Source of the DNA: Desulfuromonadaceae bacterium
GTDB taxonomy: Bacteria > Desulfobacterota > Desulfuromonadia > Geobacterales > Pseudopelobacteraceae
Assembly: GCA_028683855.1 (NCBI GenBank)
Contig: JAQUHA010000018.1
Location: forward strand, 16,428-80,427
Length of the DNA stretch: 64,000 nt
Direction of reading: 5' to 3'
The position numbers were made by a program, and so were the translations under genes. A model generated the notes under the pieces. It was not told where the DNA came from. It made no database searches and was given only the letters and a program-made list of their open reading frames with translations. Of the stretch, positions 52,893 to 61,630 are shown piece after piece; position 1 is the first letter of the stretch, and the number at the start of each line of letters is the position of its first letter.

Positions 52893-54471
52893 CGTCCTCG
52901 GTACTGAGATCCATTGGCTTGATTACAGCCTCAATATAGTAGATCTGATCCTGAGACAGATCGTATTTCTTGTATAAAGCCTCATCAGTCCATGTGCAAT
53001 CCCATGACTGCTGTGGCACCCATGAGTACATATGGCTAAAGGCGTCTTGGGTAATTTTACGGAGGGAGACGAGAAAGCGGAAGAACTTGGTTACATAGTA
53101 CGACTGGATGCTCCGGGCAGCTATCTCAGAATCAGCAGTAATGGCCAAATATGAGCCTGTGCATACAGAAGAGGGAGGCGCGATGATTGGCTTTCCGAGA
53201 ATCTGATGTGGAACCGATTCACCCGCGCCGTATGCCTTCGGCACAAATATCTTCCACAATTCAATGAGTTGCGTATTTTTTACGATTTCAGTGCGCGCAA
53301 CCCAATCAACTCGCCTTTTGCCGGGCGCGATCCGGTACAGAGCGATGTCTCCACTTTGTTTATCTGAGTGGAAGTTCGCAAAGTTAGACTCCAACTTGAA
53401 CGGTTCCCTATTTGATACAAGTGCATCCATCCCGATGTGAGTAGCAGTTATGACCTTGTGAAGTATGTTTACTGCACGCGCATCCCGTACAAAAACGTCA
53501 AACTCACTGAGGTCACGGGCGGTTGGTCCTATGACCTCATCTCCACGAATTGTAGTTACATTCGAGCATCCATGATGTGCCTGTTCCCAAAGGAAGTAAC
53601 AAACACCACCTTTGATCTGAACACCAGGGAACGCATCACCCGAATTGGGGAAATCTATCAGATGCCGAATCTGCCCGCTGCCAAGCATTTCCTTACGAAA
53701 CTCATCAAGTCCGCGTCCACCCGCAAGCCAACGGGAGGGAACCACCATTGACAAATACTTTGGTTCAAGCTTTTTTGCCTGTTCTACAAACAGGTGATAG
53801 ATGGATGAATCACTTGAACCACCTGCCCCTCCCTTCATCTGGTACGGGGGATTTCCGATTATAACGTCGAACTGCATGACGCCTCCAAACAGCTCGGCGA
53901 TGCGAGCCTTAATGTCGTTAGTATGGATGAATGCATAGGCATAGTTCTCAAGTCCCGCCTCCCGGTCCAGAATTGCTCTTGGCGCACCACAGAAAACACA
54001 CTTGGTTTCATTCCATGTATGCTCCATACGCTCGAACCAGATGTTCCCCTGATCGCTGTCGAAGGATTTGGCGATAGAGTGTTCACCATTTGCGTGCTTT
54101 GAGCAATACAGGCTCCGCCTTGCCAGCAGACTGGTGAGATGGGTGATGCCGATACCAAACACCTGCTTAGTCAGGATGTGATCAACCCGATCATCAAGAT
54201 TCGGAATTACAGCCGCCAGGCCTTTGGTGAGACGGCTGGTGATCTCCCGCAAAAACACCCCTGATTTTGTAAATGGATCCAGAAACCGCACTGAACTGTC
54301 CGCCCAAATGTTAGCACCTTTATTATTTGCTGCCCACGCCTCGGCGAGGGTGTCCAGCATACTGTTGGCAAACTCGGGTGGCGTGAAAACTTCATCGTTC
54401 GAGAGGTTGGCAATGCAGGTCAATACATCAGGATTACGACCACGGAGCGTAAACCCTGCCTGACTGGTCAT
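52882..54471 (-). CDS. N6-adenine DNA methyltransferase (Eco57I-like)
   Basis: 529 aa. SAM motif I is FLDPFTKSGVFL (64-75) and the catalytic motif IV is FDVIIGNPPYQM (201-212), showing an N6-adenine methyltransferase. Between them, CSKH and CVFCG suggest a zinc-binding insert. The C-terminal half, with HQILGKPIIAPPS, resembles target-recognition regions of Eco57I/type IIG proteins. The overlap by 4 bases with the KilA-N gene and by 11 with the helicase shows a tight operon. Confidence 0.88.
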   Translation of the reverse strand: MTSQAGFTLRGRNPDVLTCIANLSNDEVFTPPEFANSMLDTLAEAWAANNKGANIWADSSVRFLDPFTKSGVFLREITSRLTKGLAAVIPNLDDRVDHILTKQVFGIGITHLTSLLARRSLYCSKHANGEHSIAKSFDSDQGNIWFERMEHTWNETKCVFCGAPRAILDREAGLENYAYAFIHTNDIKARIAELFGGVMQFDVIIGNPPYQMKGGAGGSSDSSIYHLFVEQAKKLEPKYLSMVVPSRWLAGGRGLDEFRKEMLGSGQIRHLIDFPNSGDAFPGVQIKGGVCYFLWEQAHHGCSNVTTIRGDEVIGPTARDLSEFDVFVRDARAVNILHKVITATHIGMDALVSNREPFKLESNFANFHSDKQSGDIALYRIAPGKRRVDWVARTEIVKNTQLIELWKIFVPKAYGAGESVPHQILGKPIIAPPSSVCTGSYLAITADSEIAARSIQSYYVTKFFRFLVSLRKITQDAFSHMYSWVPQQSWDCTWTDEALYKKYDLSQDQIYYIEAVIKPMDLSTEDGDE

Positions 54472-55280
54472 GGCTGTTTCCCTACCAGCCGCCGCACCCC
54501 TGCATCGGACGACAGCAGTTTCATCTGTTGGATGGCGGTCCGGTTTAACAAGGTAAGCCGTTCGGACTGCACCAGTCCCTGATGGATGAAATGGGCGTTC
54601 AGGGTTTCCAGATTGGCCAGACAGACCAGTTGCGAGGCATTGGCTTCGTCGCGGATATTCCCTTTCCTGTCGGGGTTTTCATCGCGCCACTGTTTCGCGG
54701 TTTTGCCGAACAGTGCCATATTCAGCAAGTCCGCCTCGCTGGCGTAGATGAGGTTGATCTGCTGCGGCGTTAGTTCCGGTGGTATCAGGTTGGATTTGAT
54801 GGCGTCAGTGTGGATACGGTAGTTGATTTTGGTCAGGTTGCGGCGGATGTCCCAGCCCATTTGCTGATATTCCGTCTCTTTCAGACGCTGGAATTCCTTG
54901 ATGAGATAAATCTTGAACTCCGCACTGATCCACATTCCGAACTCGAAGGCGATGTCCTTGTGGGCATAGGTGCCACCATAGCGCCCTGCTTTGGCAACAA
55001 GCCCAATGGCATTGGTTTGGGCTATCCATTCTTTGACACTGATTTTGTAGTTGTTAAGCCCCGCATGACTTTTAATTGTGGCGAATCCGCCATAATTAAA
55101 ATCGAGGTTATGAACCTGTTCCCAGATACCCAGGAACTCCACGGTGTTTCGGTTGCGCAGCCAGTCGGATATGAAAAAATCCCCGTCTTTGGCCTTGAGC
55201 ATGTCCGTTAAAGAAATAAAGTCCATGTCGTTTTCGGCATACACAGTGATGGACGTGCCTTTTACGTCTATCTTGGCCAT
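54468..55280 (-). CDS. KilA-N domain protein
   Basis: 270 aa. The N-terminal 130 residues form a KilA-N domain: DFISLTDMLKAKDGDFFISD, WLRNRNTVEFLGIWE and AKAGRYGGTYAHKDIAFEF, then GMWISAEFKIYLIKEF. The C-terminal half is helical. KilA-N domains are DNA-binding folds of phages and giant viruses. Here the gene sits between two methyltransferase genes of one operon, one base after the first stops. Role could be target recognition or control; inference only. Confidence 0.88.
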   Translation of the reverse strand: MAKIDVKGTSITVYAENDMDFISLTDMLKAKDGDFFISDWLRNRNTVEFLGIWEQVHNLDFNYGGFATIKSHAGLNNYKISVKEWIAQTNAIGLVAKAGRYGGTYAHKDIAFEFGMWISAEFKIYLIKEFQRLKETEYQQMGWDIRRNLTKINYRIHTDAIKSNLIPPELTPQQINLIYASEADLLNMALFGKTAKQWRDENPDRKGNIRDEANASQLVCLANLETLNAHFIHQGLVQSERLTLLNRTAIQQMKLLSSDAGVRRLVGKQP

Positions 55281-55916
55281 TTATTCTCCCTCCAAAGCTG
55301 CAATCTCACTCACCGACATCGGCGGCCAGGTACTTGCCGGTTTAAAAATTTCATGCTTGCCGAGATGGGCAAAAAGCGAGCCCTCCTCACTGAGAGCCGA
55401 CATCTGGGAGAGAGTATCGAGGCGGAAATCACGACGCTGAAACTTCCCCTTGCCAAAGTAGCCCCACTCGGCAAAAGTAATCGCCTGGTCATCGCTGGTA
55501 CGCATCTTCAGAGCGTCACCGTGAATGAGGTTCTGCGAAAGCACATAGAAAGCAGCTTCATAGAGGTCATCCGACTCATCAATATCCAGATAGTCGGCGA
55601 AGATCTCCAGCATATTAGCTCTGCATTCGACGATGTTGTCCGCCAGGAGTTCAATTCCGTAACAGCACATCAGGGCAAGAAGGGCAAAGTGCCGCTTTTC
55701 AAATTCTGACTTGCCGTAGTTGAGTTCGACCACAGCGAGCTTACGCTGTAGTATCCGGACGAGGAAGTTCCCATTCCCGCAAGCTGACTCCAGAAAACGC
55801 GAGTCAATGCGCTCGGTCTCCCCCTTGACGAGGTCGAGCATCGCCTCGACCATCCAGGCGGGGGTGAACACCTCCCCGTGGTCAGCGACGCGCTGTTTTG
55901 ACTTGATGAGGCTCAT
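55281..55916 (-). CDS. DNA methyltransferase, N-terminal SAM-binding type
   Basis: 211 aa. HGEVFTPAWMVEAMLDLV and FLESACGNGNFLVRIL are motif X and motif I of restriction-type methyltransferases. NLIHGDALKM follows, but there is no NPPY motif IV, so alone it could bind SAM without a usual catalytic site. Either it acts with the second methyltransferase as a split enzyme or it is a sensor. First gene of the operon. A dyad lies just upstream (55945-55955), but no clear promoter. Confidence 0.85.
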   Translation of the reverse strand: MSLIKSKQRVADHGEVFTPAWMVEAMLDLVKGETERIDSRFLESACGNGNFLVRILQRKLAVVELNYGKSEFEKRHFALLALMCCYGIELLADNIVECRANMLEIFADYLDIDESDDLYEAAFYVLSQNLIHGDALKMRTSDDQAITFAEWGYFGKGKFQRRDFRLDTLSQMSALSEEGSLFAHLGKHEIFKPASTWPPMSVSEIAALEGE

Positions 55917-56379
55917 GGAAATAACCTTCTGTGTAACAGGCCAAATATTGGATTTTAGTGGGTCAAAAGTATTTGAATCTATTAGCAGAAAACTTTGTAA
56001 ATAGCCACAGGATAAGGCTTTAATGAGAATGCAAATTAAGTTGTATCACATCATCTCCCCCGTTTAGCGTCCTATGTTCTGCTGAAAATAAAGTAGTAAA
56101 TATGCGGCTGTTGGTTTCATTCCGACCATATTTCTTTACTACATCCACTAAATACCTGTCTGTAATAATTTGAGCTTCCTCACCAGTATATAAGAATACG
56201 GATACCCGATATCCGTATTCCATACCGATGAGGTGAAAGATGAAGATCAAGTATTTGTATGCACAATGGCTGAAAATTCAATGAGAACTGGCGCAGATTT
56301 CGGGGTATAGATTCTGTGTAGCCATACGCGCATGATCGTTGTATATTCAAGCAACAAATTCAGCAATGGTGACAATACT
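55917..56379. other. Spacer between defence operon and DUF4160 group
   Basis: No gene I can support. A minus-strand frame at 56020-56250 (76 aa, VSVFLYTGEEAQIITDRYL) has no known domain and is a weak candidate. The stretch is AT-rich and must hold the promoter of the minus-strand defence operon, but I see only a poor TTGACC box. Confidence 0.4.
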
Positions 56380-56607
56380 ATGAAAGCTACAGCCCAAACC
56401 CTTGACCTCTCCACCCTTCCCGATACTGCCCGTCGGGAAGTCGTAGACTTCTACCAATTCGTTATGCAGCGATACGGACGGGTTCAGAAAAAGCAGGGCG
56501 TGGCAAAGAACAAACTGCCTGCCGAATTTTGCAAGCCCATAGCTGTGAGTCAGTATCAAGCAGTTTCGCGGGATGAAATCTGCCGTGAAATATGCTATGC
56601 TCTCTGA
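56380..56607 (+). CDS. DUF2281-like small protein
   Basis: 75 aa from the ATG at 56380; an earlier in-frame start is 16 codons up. Contains TLPDTARREVVDFYQFVMQR, much like the helical start of DUF2281 antitoxins (an ILQKISTLP-x-x-x-x-EVLDFV type pattern). No toxin such as a PIN protein follows; instead a DUF4160 gene begins 21 bases on. Could be a third member of that unit. Confidence 0.6.
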   Translation: MKATAQTLDLSTLPDTARREVVDFYQFVMQRYGRVQKKQGVAKNKLPAEFCKPIAVSQYQAVSRDEICREICYAL

Positions 56608-56627
56608 AAAACAGGGGGATTAGATGA

Positions 56628-56864
56628 ATGCCGACAGTCTTACGCTCCGGGCCATACAGGTTTTACTTCCATAGTCACGAGACAACAGAGCCGCCACACA
56701 TACATATTGATCGTGACGACCAGACAGCAAAATTCTGGATTGATCCTATCGCCCTTGCATCAAGCATCGGCTTTCCCCCGCGTGAACTGCGAACTATTCA
56801 GCTGTTGGTAATCGAACACCGTATAACCCTACTGGAGGCATGGCATGGGTACTTTGGCGCTTAA
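56628..56864 (+). CDS. DUF4160 protein
   Basis: 78 aa with FYFHSHETTEPPHIHIDRDD, the HxxExxEPPHIHV-type family mark, and VIEHRITLLEAWHGYF at the end. The third DUF4160 of the window, this time in the tRNA-Leu island. The end overlaps the start of the DUF2442 gene by 20 bases. Confidence 0.87.
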   Translation: MPTVLRSGPYRFYFHSHETTEPPHIHIDRDDQTAKFWIDPIALASSIGFPPRELRTIQLLVIEHRITLLEAWHGYFGA

Positions 56865-57111
56865 AGCAGATGAGCGGGTAAGAAATATACATATAGATGA
56901 TGACGTAATTGCTGTTGATCTTATGGACGGCAGAAGCATATCCGTTCCGCTGATCTGGTATCCACGGCTTGCCAATGCTACACAGCAAGCCCGTGAAAAT
57001 TGGCAGACCAGCGGAGGCGGTTATGGCATCCACTGGCCTGATATTGACGAAGACCTGAGTACGGAAGGACTATTGCGGGGCGCTCCGGCACCTCGTACAG
57101 CCTTCAAATAG
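56845..57111 (+). CDS. DUF2442 protein
   Basis: 88 aa. Matches the type of DUF2442 that ends in a WPDIDEDLS motif: VIAVDLMDGRSISVPLIWYP, then NWQTSGGGYGIHWPDIDEDL. It differs from the two integron copies, which carry the other subtype. Partner of the DUF4160 gene upstream. Confidence 0.88.
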   Translation: MGTLALKADERVRNIHIDDDVIAVDLMDGRSISVPLIWYPRLANATQQARENWQTSGGGYGIHWPDIDEDLSTEGLLRGAPAPRTAFK

Positions 57112-57122
57112 CTGGAGCTATC

Positions 57123-57350
57123 TTAACCCTCCAGATAATTTTTATCATGGTTATTCTTCAAGTGCATCAACACGTTTTCCGGGGTGGTCTCAAAGAGCAG
57201 CCCGATGTTTTTTTGCGACAGCCAGATCGTACCGTCCTGGACCCGCACTTCCACGCCGTCGTCCCCGCTGCTGAAGTGCATCGGACGAATGACAGCTTCA
57301 ACGTAGTCTATCTCCTCTTCCGTGAGCCTGTATTTCTTGTAGAGTGCTTC
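57123..57350 (-). pseudogene. Remnant: methyltransferase tail joined to RhuM-like start
   Basis: The minus strand reads YDEALYKKYRLTEEEIDYVE then AVIRPMHFSS, clearly homologous to the last 40 residues of the methyltransferase at 52882-54471 (DEALYKKYDLSQDQIYYIEA). It goes straight on to VQDGTIWLSQKNIGLLFET, then TPENVLMHLKN, the start of a RhuM-type protein, and then stops. Upstream of about 57350 the likeness ends. It shows a second, related system was once here. Confidence 0.75.
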
Positions 57351-57405
57351 ATCATAAACATAATACTTGTACTTTTTATACAGTTTATTGTCGCAGAATA
57401 CCTAC

Positions 57406-57555
57406 ATGATGTTATTTATTGCTTCGTTCATAGCGGCTATTTCCGGCCTAATTTTGCTGGGTTTAGTTATATGGGGTTTAGTGGTGTATTTTTCACAGCC
57501 AAACAAGCCATATAAACCAGACACTCTTGATGATGAATTATTCGGGCGGTGGTAA
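57406..57555 (+). CDS. Small membrane protein
   Basis: 49 aa, with one strong hydrophobic helix (LFIASFIAAISGLILLGLVI, WGLVVYF) and a polar tail with PYKPDTLDDELFGRW. The start may be 57406 or 57409. Its stop overlaps the next start (TAATG). No known family. Confidence 0.45.
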   Translation: MMLFIASFIAAISGLILLGLVIWGLVVYFSQPNKPYKPDTLDDELFGRW

Positions 57556-57698
57556 TGGGACTGATATTTTTAATAGTACTATTTCTTGTTGTGTGCTTCG
57601 TTTCTGCCATTGCAGGGCTTATTAGCGGCTGGGGTAAGCCCGTCAAGATTATCCAAGGCAAGAGACGGGGCGCGCTTGAAATAATGCTACTCCGATAA
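57555..57698 (+). CDS. Very small membrane protein
   Basis: 47 aa. One hydrophobic helix (GLIFLIVLFLVVCFVSAIAG) and a basic tail (GKPVKIIQGKRRG). Begins in the TAATG overlap with the gene upstream, so the two are likely made together. Function unknown; they could be a membrane pair linked to the island. Confidence 0.4.
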   Translation: MGLIFLIVLFLVVCFVSAIAGLISGWGKPVKIIQGKRRGALEIMLLR

Positions 57699-57711
57699 TC
57701 CCTGTTTTACC

Positions 57712-57978
57712 CTATGCGGCCTTTGACATAAACGGGAACACCTTTGCCCCCTTCTTCAGCCCATCCAGATAATCAGACCAGACCTGCATCATCTGTCGGC
57801 GCTTGGCTATAAACTGCGTTCGGTTGTAGGCATTTCGCAGCCGATCCGGTACGGCGTGGGCAAGCTGCGCCTCGATTGCGTCCGGGTGAAAGTTTAAGAC
57901 TTCATGCAGCAGCGTCCGCGCCATTGCCCTGAATCCGTGGGCGCATATTTCATCTTTATCAAATCCCAGACGGCGCAA
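57712..57978 (-). pseudogene. Tyrosine integrase remnant (P4-type, C-terminal end)
   Basis: 88 residues matching the end of prophage/island integrases: CAHGFRAMARTLLHE with the H-x-x-R box, then HPDAIEAQLAHAVPDRLRNA and YNRTQFIAKRRQMMQVWSDY. The catalytic Tyr is present in AYNRT. The first 300 or so residues are gone: the frame starts with TTG exactly where the 142-bp direct repeat begins, so a rearrangement removed them. The island can no longer move by its own integrase. Confidence 0.88.
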
Positions 57979-58119
57979 TAAACACCCCTAAAACAACCTG
58001 ATTCGAGCATATCAAGCATAGACCATCACGGACAACAGATAATAAAAAAGCCCTTGAATTTCAAGGGCTTTAAATTGCTACATACTTCTTTTAGTTGTCA
58101 AATGGTGCCGAAGACTGGA
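57978..58119. repeat. Right direct repeat of tRNA-Leu island (att)
   Basis: 142-bp match of 49565-49704, covering the end of tRNA-Leu and its downstream sequence. It contains the tRNA's terminator, in minus-strand sense: AAAGCCCTTGAA / TTCAAGGGCTTT then a T run (58045-58072). The start of the repeat is also the break point of the integrase gene. Confidence 0.85.
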
Positions 58120-58189
58120 CTCGAACCAGCACACCCTTGCGAGCACAAGAACCTGAATCTTGCGTGTCTACCAATTCCACCACTTCGGC
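58103..58189 (-). tRNA. tRNA-Leu (anticodon CAG)
   Basis: 87 nt including an encoded CCA. Acceptor GCCGAAG/CTTCGGC, anticodon stem CAAGA/TCTTG around TTCAGGT, giving anticodon CAG, a long variable arm (TGCTCGCAAGGGTG-like) as in class II tRNAs, and T-arm GGTTCGAGTCC. It is intact although the island uses its 3' end as an attachment site. Confidence 0.95.
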
Positions 58190-58341
58190 AAGTAATTTAC
58201 TGTTTCTATCATTTTCATTTTTTGATTGCAAGCACAAAAAACAGGTTAAATTGACATACTATACAGCAAGAGTTCCATTGCATAATCCGACCCTTTAGTG
58301 ATTCTTGAAAATAGAGCTAATTGCATATTCAAATTTAACGC

Positions 58342-58369
58342 TTGACAAGTTTTCAAATAGTATTAAGAT
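58342..58369 (+). promoter_or_regulatory. Promoter of short ORF transcript
   Basis: -35 TTGACA (58342-58347), 16 bases, -10 TAAGAT (58364-58369). Faces the 20-codon ORF at 58421 and the terminator at 58521. Confidence 0.65.
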
Positions 58370-58420
58370 AAAAATCATCCTGTTAGGAATTAAATAATTA
58401 CATGAAAGGAGACCCTGCCG

Positions 58421-58483
58421 ATGTGGACTGCAAGATTTAGAATTCGTCCGGTTTCCCACTGCAAAGAGGGTTGCCCTAGTTAG
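58421..58483 (+). CDS. 20-aa peptide ORF (leader or small protein)
   Basis: Reads MWTARFRIRPVSHCKEGCPS, with AAAGGAGA 10-15 bases upstream of the ATG. It is Arg-rich at the start and has two Cys. The stop codon abuts a stable hairpin (GCCCGC 58483-58488 / GCGGGC 58501-58506), and a strong terminator follows at 58521. The layout is that of an attenuator leader, or a short mRNA for a peptide. The next gene on the strand is the M16 peptidase at 58653. No gene otherwise lies in 58190-58652. Confidence 0.45.
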   Translation: MWTARFRIRPVSHCKEGCPS

Positions 58484-58520
58484 CCCGCCACCTTTCGGTC
58501 GCGGGCTTCCAGAAAAAGAG

Positions 58521-58554
58521 AGCTCTTCTGTTGTAAAACAGAAGAGCTTTTTTT
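58521..58554 (+). terminator. Terminator after the short ORF
   Basis: Stem AGCTCTTCTGTT / AACAGAAGAGCT with a GTAA loop and a run of seven T. Strong and intrinsic; it lies about 100 bases before the peptidase gene. Confidence 0.9.
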
Positions 58555-58652
58555 ATCGTAACAGACTGCACTTTCCTGCTATATATACATCTCCAGACAT
58601 CCTCAGAATTTACCAGGCCTTCTTAAATTCAGGCATCGGAGTTAACCCTTAA

Positions 58653-59945
58653 ATGATACGCCACACTCTCACTACACTGAAAAATGGACTGCGAGTCGTC
58701 ACCGTCGAAATGCCGCACCTGCACTCGGCTGAACTGGCTATATATTTAAAAGTCGGGGGACGTAACGACCCGCCCGGCAGGGAAGGTCTTTCGCATTTTC
58801 TTGAACATATACTTTTTAGAGGTACTGCCGACTTCCCCACATCCCTTTCAATCGAGTCAGCTTTTGAAATAATCGGCGGAGCCCCAAACGCCGCAACCGA
58901 TGCCGAATCTACTTACTACTATTCACGCGTTCACCCCTCCGCAGTAAAGCGCGGCATGGAAATATTTGCCTCAATGCTCTTAAAACCGCTCTTCAGCGGA
59001 ATAGAAACTGAAAAAAGGATCATTACCGAAGAAGCCAGAGAAGATCTTAATGAACAGGGAAAAGAGATAAACCCTGACACCATAGTCAGCAGACTGCTCT
59101 GGCCGCGCCACCCTCTCGGTATGCCTACCATAGGGACACTTGAGAGCATCTCGGCTATTCAGCAGGCAGATCTGGAGGAGCATCTTAAAAACTACTATCT
59201 CCCTGAAAATGCTGTATTAGCGGTTTCCGGTCCGGTAGCAAATGACACCATACTTGCTGCAGCTAATGAATGCTTTGGCGCTTGGCGCAGCAATACTATC
59301 CCTGCGACCCCTCTCTTTACGCCACGACAACTCTCGCCCCAAATAAGCTGCGTTCACGACTCAGACAGCCAGATGAATCTGCAGCTGGCGTTTTTAGGTT
59401 TTGCGCGGAATGACGACCGTGTAATGTCACTCCGTTTTCTGCGACGCATCCTTGCAGGCGGAGGGAGTTCACGACTGCATCTCCGCTTACGGGAGGAGCT
59501 TGGTATTGTTTATTCGGTCGATGGATCTATAGGCACTTACGACGAAACCGGATGCCTGGCATTTGATCTTTCAACCGCACCGGAAAACCTGATTCAAGCT
59601 GTAGGAGCGGTTCTTGAGGAGTTGACGTGCATAACTGACAAGCCGATACCGACGGAAGAGCTTGAACGCATACGCAACTCCTATATTTTTGACCTGGAGT
59701 TCAGCCGTGATTCAGCCTACGAAATGGGTGGACGCTATGGCTGGGGTGAACTTATGGGGGTTGTCAGAAGCATTGAAGAGGATCAGGCTGAAGCCCGAGG
59801 CATAACAGCCGTTGACATCCAGAAAACTGCAACAGCCCTCTTTAAGCCTGAAAATTTACGGCTGGTTGCAGTAGGTCCATGGAAACGCGGGATGAAGAAG
59901 GGGTTACGCGAAGCTATCGAACTTTATACGAAAAAGTTTAATTAA
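58653..59945 (+). CDS. M16 family zinc peptidase
   Basis: 430 aa. Inverted zinc motif HFLEH (H48, E51, H52) with the distal Glu in EEAREDLNE. The C-terminal half has LREELGIVYSVDGSIGTYD, the R/Y pair region of M16B peptidases. A PqqL/YmxG-like processing peptidase. No signal peptide, so cytoplasmic; the substrate is unknown. A role for the small peptide encoded upstream is only speculation. Confidence 0.9.
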   Translation: MIRHTLTTLKNGLRVVTVEMPHLHSAELAIYLKVGGRNDPPGREGLSHFLEHILFRGTADFPTSLSIESAFEIIGGAPNAATDAESTYYYSRVHPSAVKRGMEIFASMLLKPLFSGIETEKRIITEEAREDLNEQGKEINPDTIVSRLLWPRHPLGMPTIGTLESISAIQQADLEEHLKNYYLPENAVLAVSGPVANDTILAAANECFGAWRSNTIPATPLFTPRQLSPQISCVHDSDSQMNLQLAFLGFARNDDRVMSLRFLRRILAGGGSSRLHLRLREELGIVYSVDGSIGTYDETGCLAFDLSTAPENLIQAVGAVLEELTCITDKPIPTEELERIRNSYIFDLEFSRDSAYEMGGRYGWGELMGVVRSIEEDQAEARGITAVDIQKTATALFKPENLRLVAVGPWKRGMKKGLREAIELYTKKFN

Positions 59946-59966
59946 CAGATAACAGCTCTTTCAGTT

Positions 59967-61604
59967 TTACAGCCATCTTTCCAGAAGAGCCAGAAGTACA
60001 TCTTTCTTGACCGGTTTAGCCAGATAATCATCCATACCTGCAGCCAGACAGTTCTCTCTATCACCCTTCATGGCATTTGCCGTCATAGCAATTATCGGAA
60101 CATTATGATTCAGCACTTTTGATTCAGGATTACGGATTAAAGCGGTTGCTTCATAACCATCCATCTCCGGCATCTGACAGTCCATCAGAACAAGATCGTA
60201 GTTAATCATACCGAGCGCCGCAACCGCCTCCAGCCCGTTTGCAACTACTTGAGATTTGTAACCGAGTTTAAGCAGAATTGTCTGGGCGACTTTCTGATTG
60301 ATAATATTATCCTCGGCAAGCAGAATGTGAATACGGCTTTTATCATTTAGTGTCTGATGGTTTTTTTCAACTGCTGCTTTATCAACTTCGTTTTCTGAAA
60401 TCTCCGGTTTCTGCTTCTCAAATTTTGCAGTGAACCAGAAAGCAGAACCTCTGCCATCCTCGCTTATCACGCCTATTTCACCATCCATAAGTTCCGTAAG
60501 CTGTTTACATATTGCCAGCCCAAGTCCGGTTCCACCGTATTTACGGGTTGTTGAGCCATCTGCCTGTATAAATGGTTCAAATACCGCATTAATTCGAGAC
60601 TCTGGAATACCTATCCCTGTATCTGTAACTTCAAAACGGATAACAGCGGAATGCTCCGACTCAGAGTCAAGCACCGCACTTATAATGATCTCCCCCTGCT
60701 TGGTGAATTTTATAGAGTTGCCGACAAGATTTGTAATAATCTGACGCAATCGCCCCGGATCGCCCCTCAACTCTATCGGGACATCTGGAGCTATTTTACA
60801 ACTCAACCCAAGACCAGCTTTAACAGCCCTCATAGACAACATTTCAGCCGTATCCTCCAGAGTCCCCTTCATATCAAAGTCGAGCATTTCAATCTGCAGC
60901 TTGCCCGCTTCAATCTTTGAAAAATCGAGAATATCATTGATAATCGAGAGCAGATTTTCACCGCTTCTGTTTACTATTTCGGCAAATCCACGCTGTTCAT
61001 CGGTCAGATCAGTATCCAGCAGCAGACCGATCATACCGATTACCCCATTCATTGGGGTTCGGATTTCGTGGCTCATAATTGCAAGGAACTCTGACTTGGC
61101 ACGATTTGCGCGATCTGCCAAAGTAATAGCCTGGCTGAGCTGTGCATTTTTACCCTCTAACAACTCGGAAATTCTCGCCATGGTTTCCTCACGCTGCATT
61201 GACTCATCAAGCATCTGTTTCATCCTGGCGTGATTATGAACCCTCAGTCGCAACTCCTGTGGGTCATATGGCTTGGTAAGAAAATCGTTTGCCCCGAGAG
61301 CCAGACATCTGTTTGCCTCCCCTTTGTCGCTGGTCATTACTATAACCGGAATTGCCAGCAGGGCTTGATCGAATTTGATTCGTGAAAGAGCGGCAAATCC
61401 ATCCATAACAGGCATTTGAAGATCAAGGAGTATAATATCTATATTTTTTGAGTTACGGCTGAGGATGTCGAGGGCCTCCTCGCCGTTTGAAGCTCGCAGC
61501 ATGATAATATTGTCGAGCCGATCAGGCCCGGTCAACATTAACTCAATCATTTCGAGATTCATCTCAATATCATCAACTGCAAGAATAGTAATGTTTGTAT
61601 TCAC
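59967..61604 (-). CDS. Hybrid histidine kinase (REC-HisKA-HATPase-REC)
   Basis: 545 aa, soluble. First receiver at residues 5-125 (D61 in [15 protein letters not shown]), short coiled coil, H-box [19 protein letters not shown] with H179, ATPase with [22 protein letters not shown] and [12 protein letters not shown], then a second receiver with [17 protein letters not shown] and a Lys in YLAKPVKKD. No sensor domain; its input must come through the first receiver, as in phosphorelays. It lies 26 bases after the diguanylate cyclase gene. Confidence 0.93.
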   Translation of the reverse strand: MNTNITILAVDDIEMNLEMIELMLTGPDRLDNIIMLRASNGEEALDILSRNSKNIDIILLDLQMPVMDGFAALSRIKFDQALLAIPVIVMTSDKGEANRCLALGANDFLTKPYDPQELRLRVHNHARMKQMLDESMQREETMARISELLEGKNAQLSQAITLADRANRAKSEFLAIMSHEIRTPMNGVIGMIGLLLDTDLTDEQRGFAEIVNRSGENLLSIINDILDFSKIEAGKLQIEMLDFDMKGTLEDTAEMLSMRAVKAGLGLSCKIAPDVPIELRGDPGRLRQIITNLVGNSIKFTKQGEIIISAVLDSESEHSAVIRFEVTDTGIGIPESRINAVFEPFIQADGSTTRKYGGTGLGLAICKQLTELMDGEIGVISEDGRGSAFWFTAKFEKQKPEISENEVDKAAVEKNHQTLNDKSRIHILLAEDNIINQKVAQTILLKLGYKSQVVANGLEAVAALGMINYDLVLMDCQMPEMDGYEATALIRNPESKVLNHNVPIIAMTANAMKGDRENCLAAGMDDYLAKPVKKDVLLALLERWL

Positions 61605-61630
61605 TTACTTCCCCTCTGTTTTAAGCATAT

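Noticed and set aside
56020..56250. 76-aa minus-strand ORF
   Set aside because: No known domain, no strong binding site; too weak to list as a gene.
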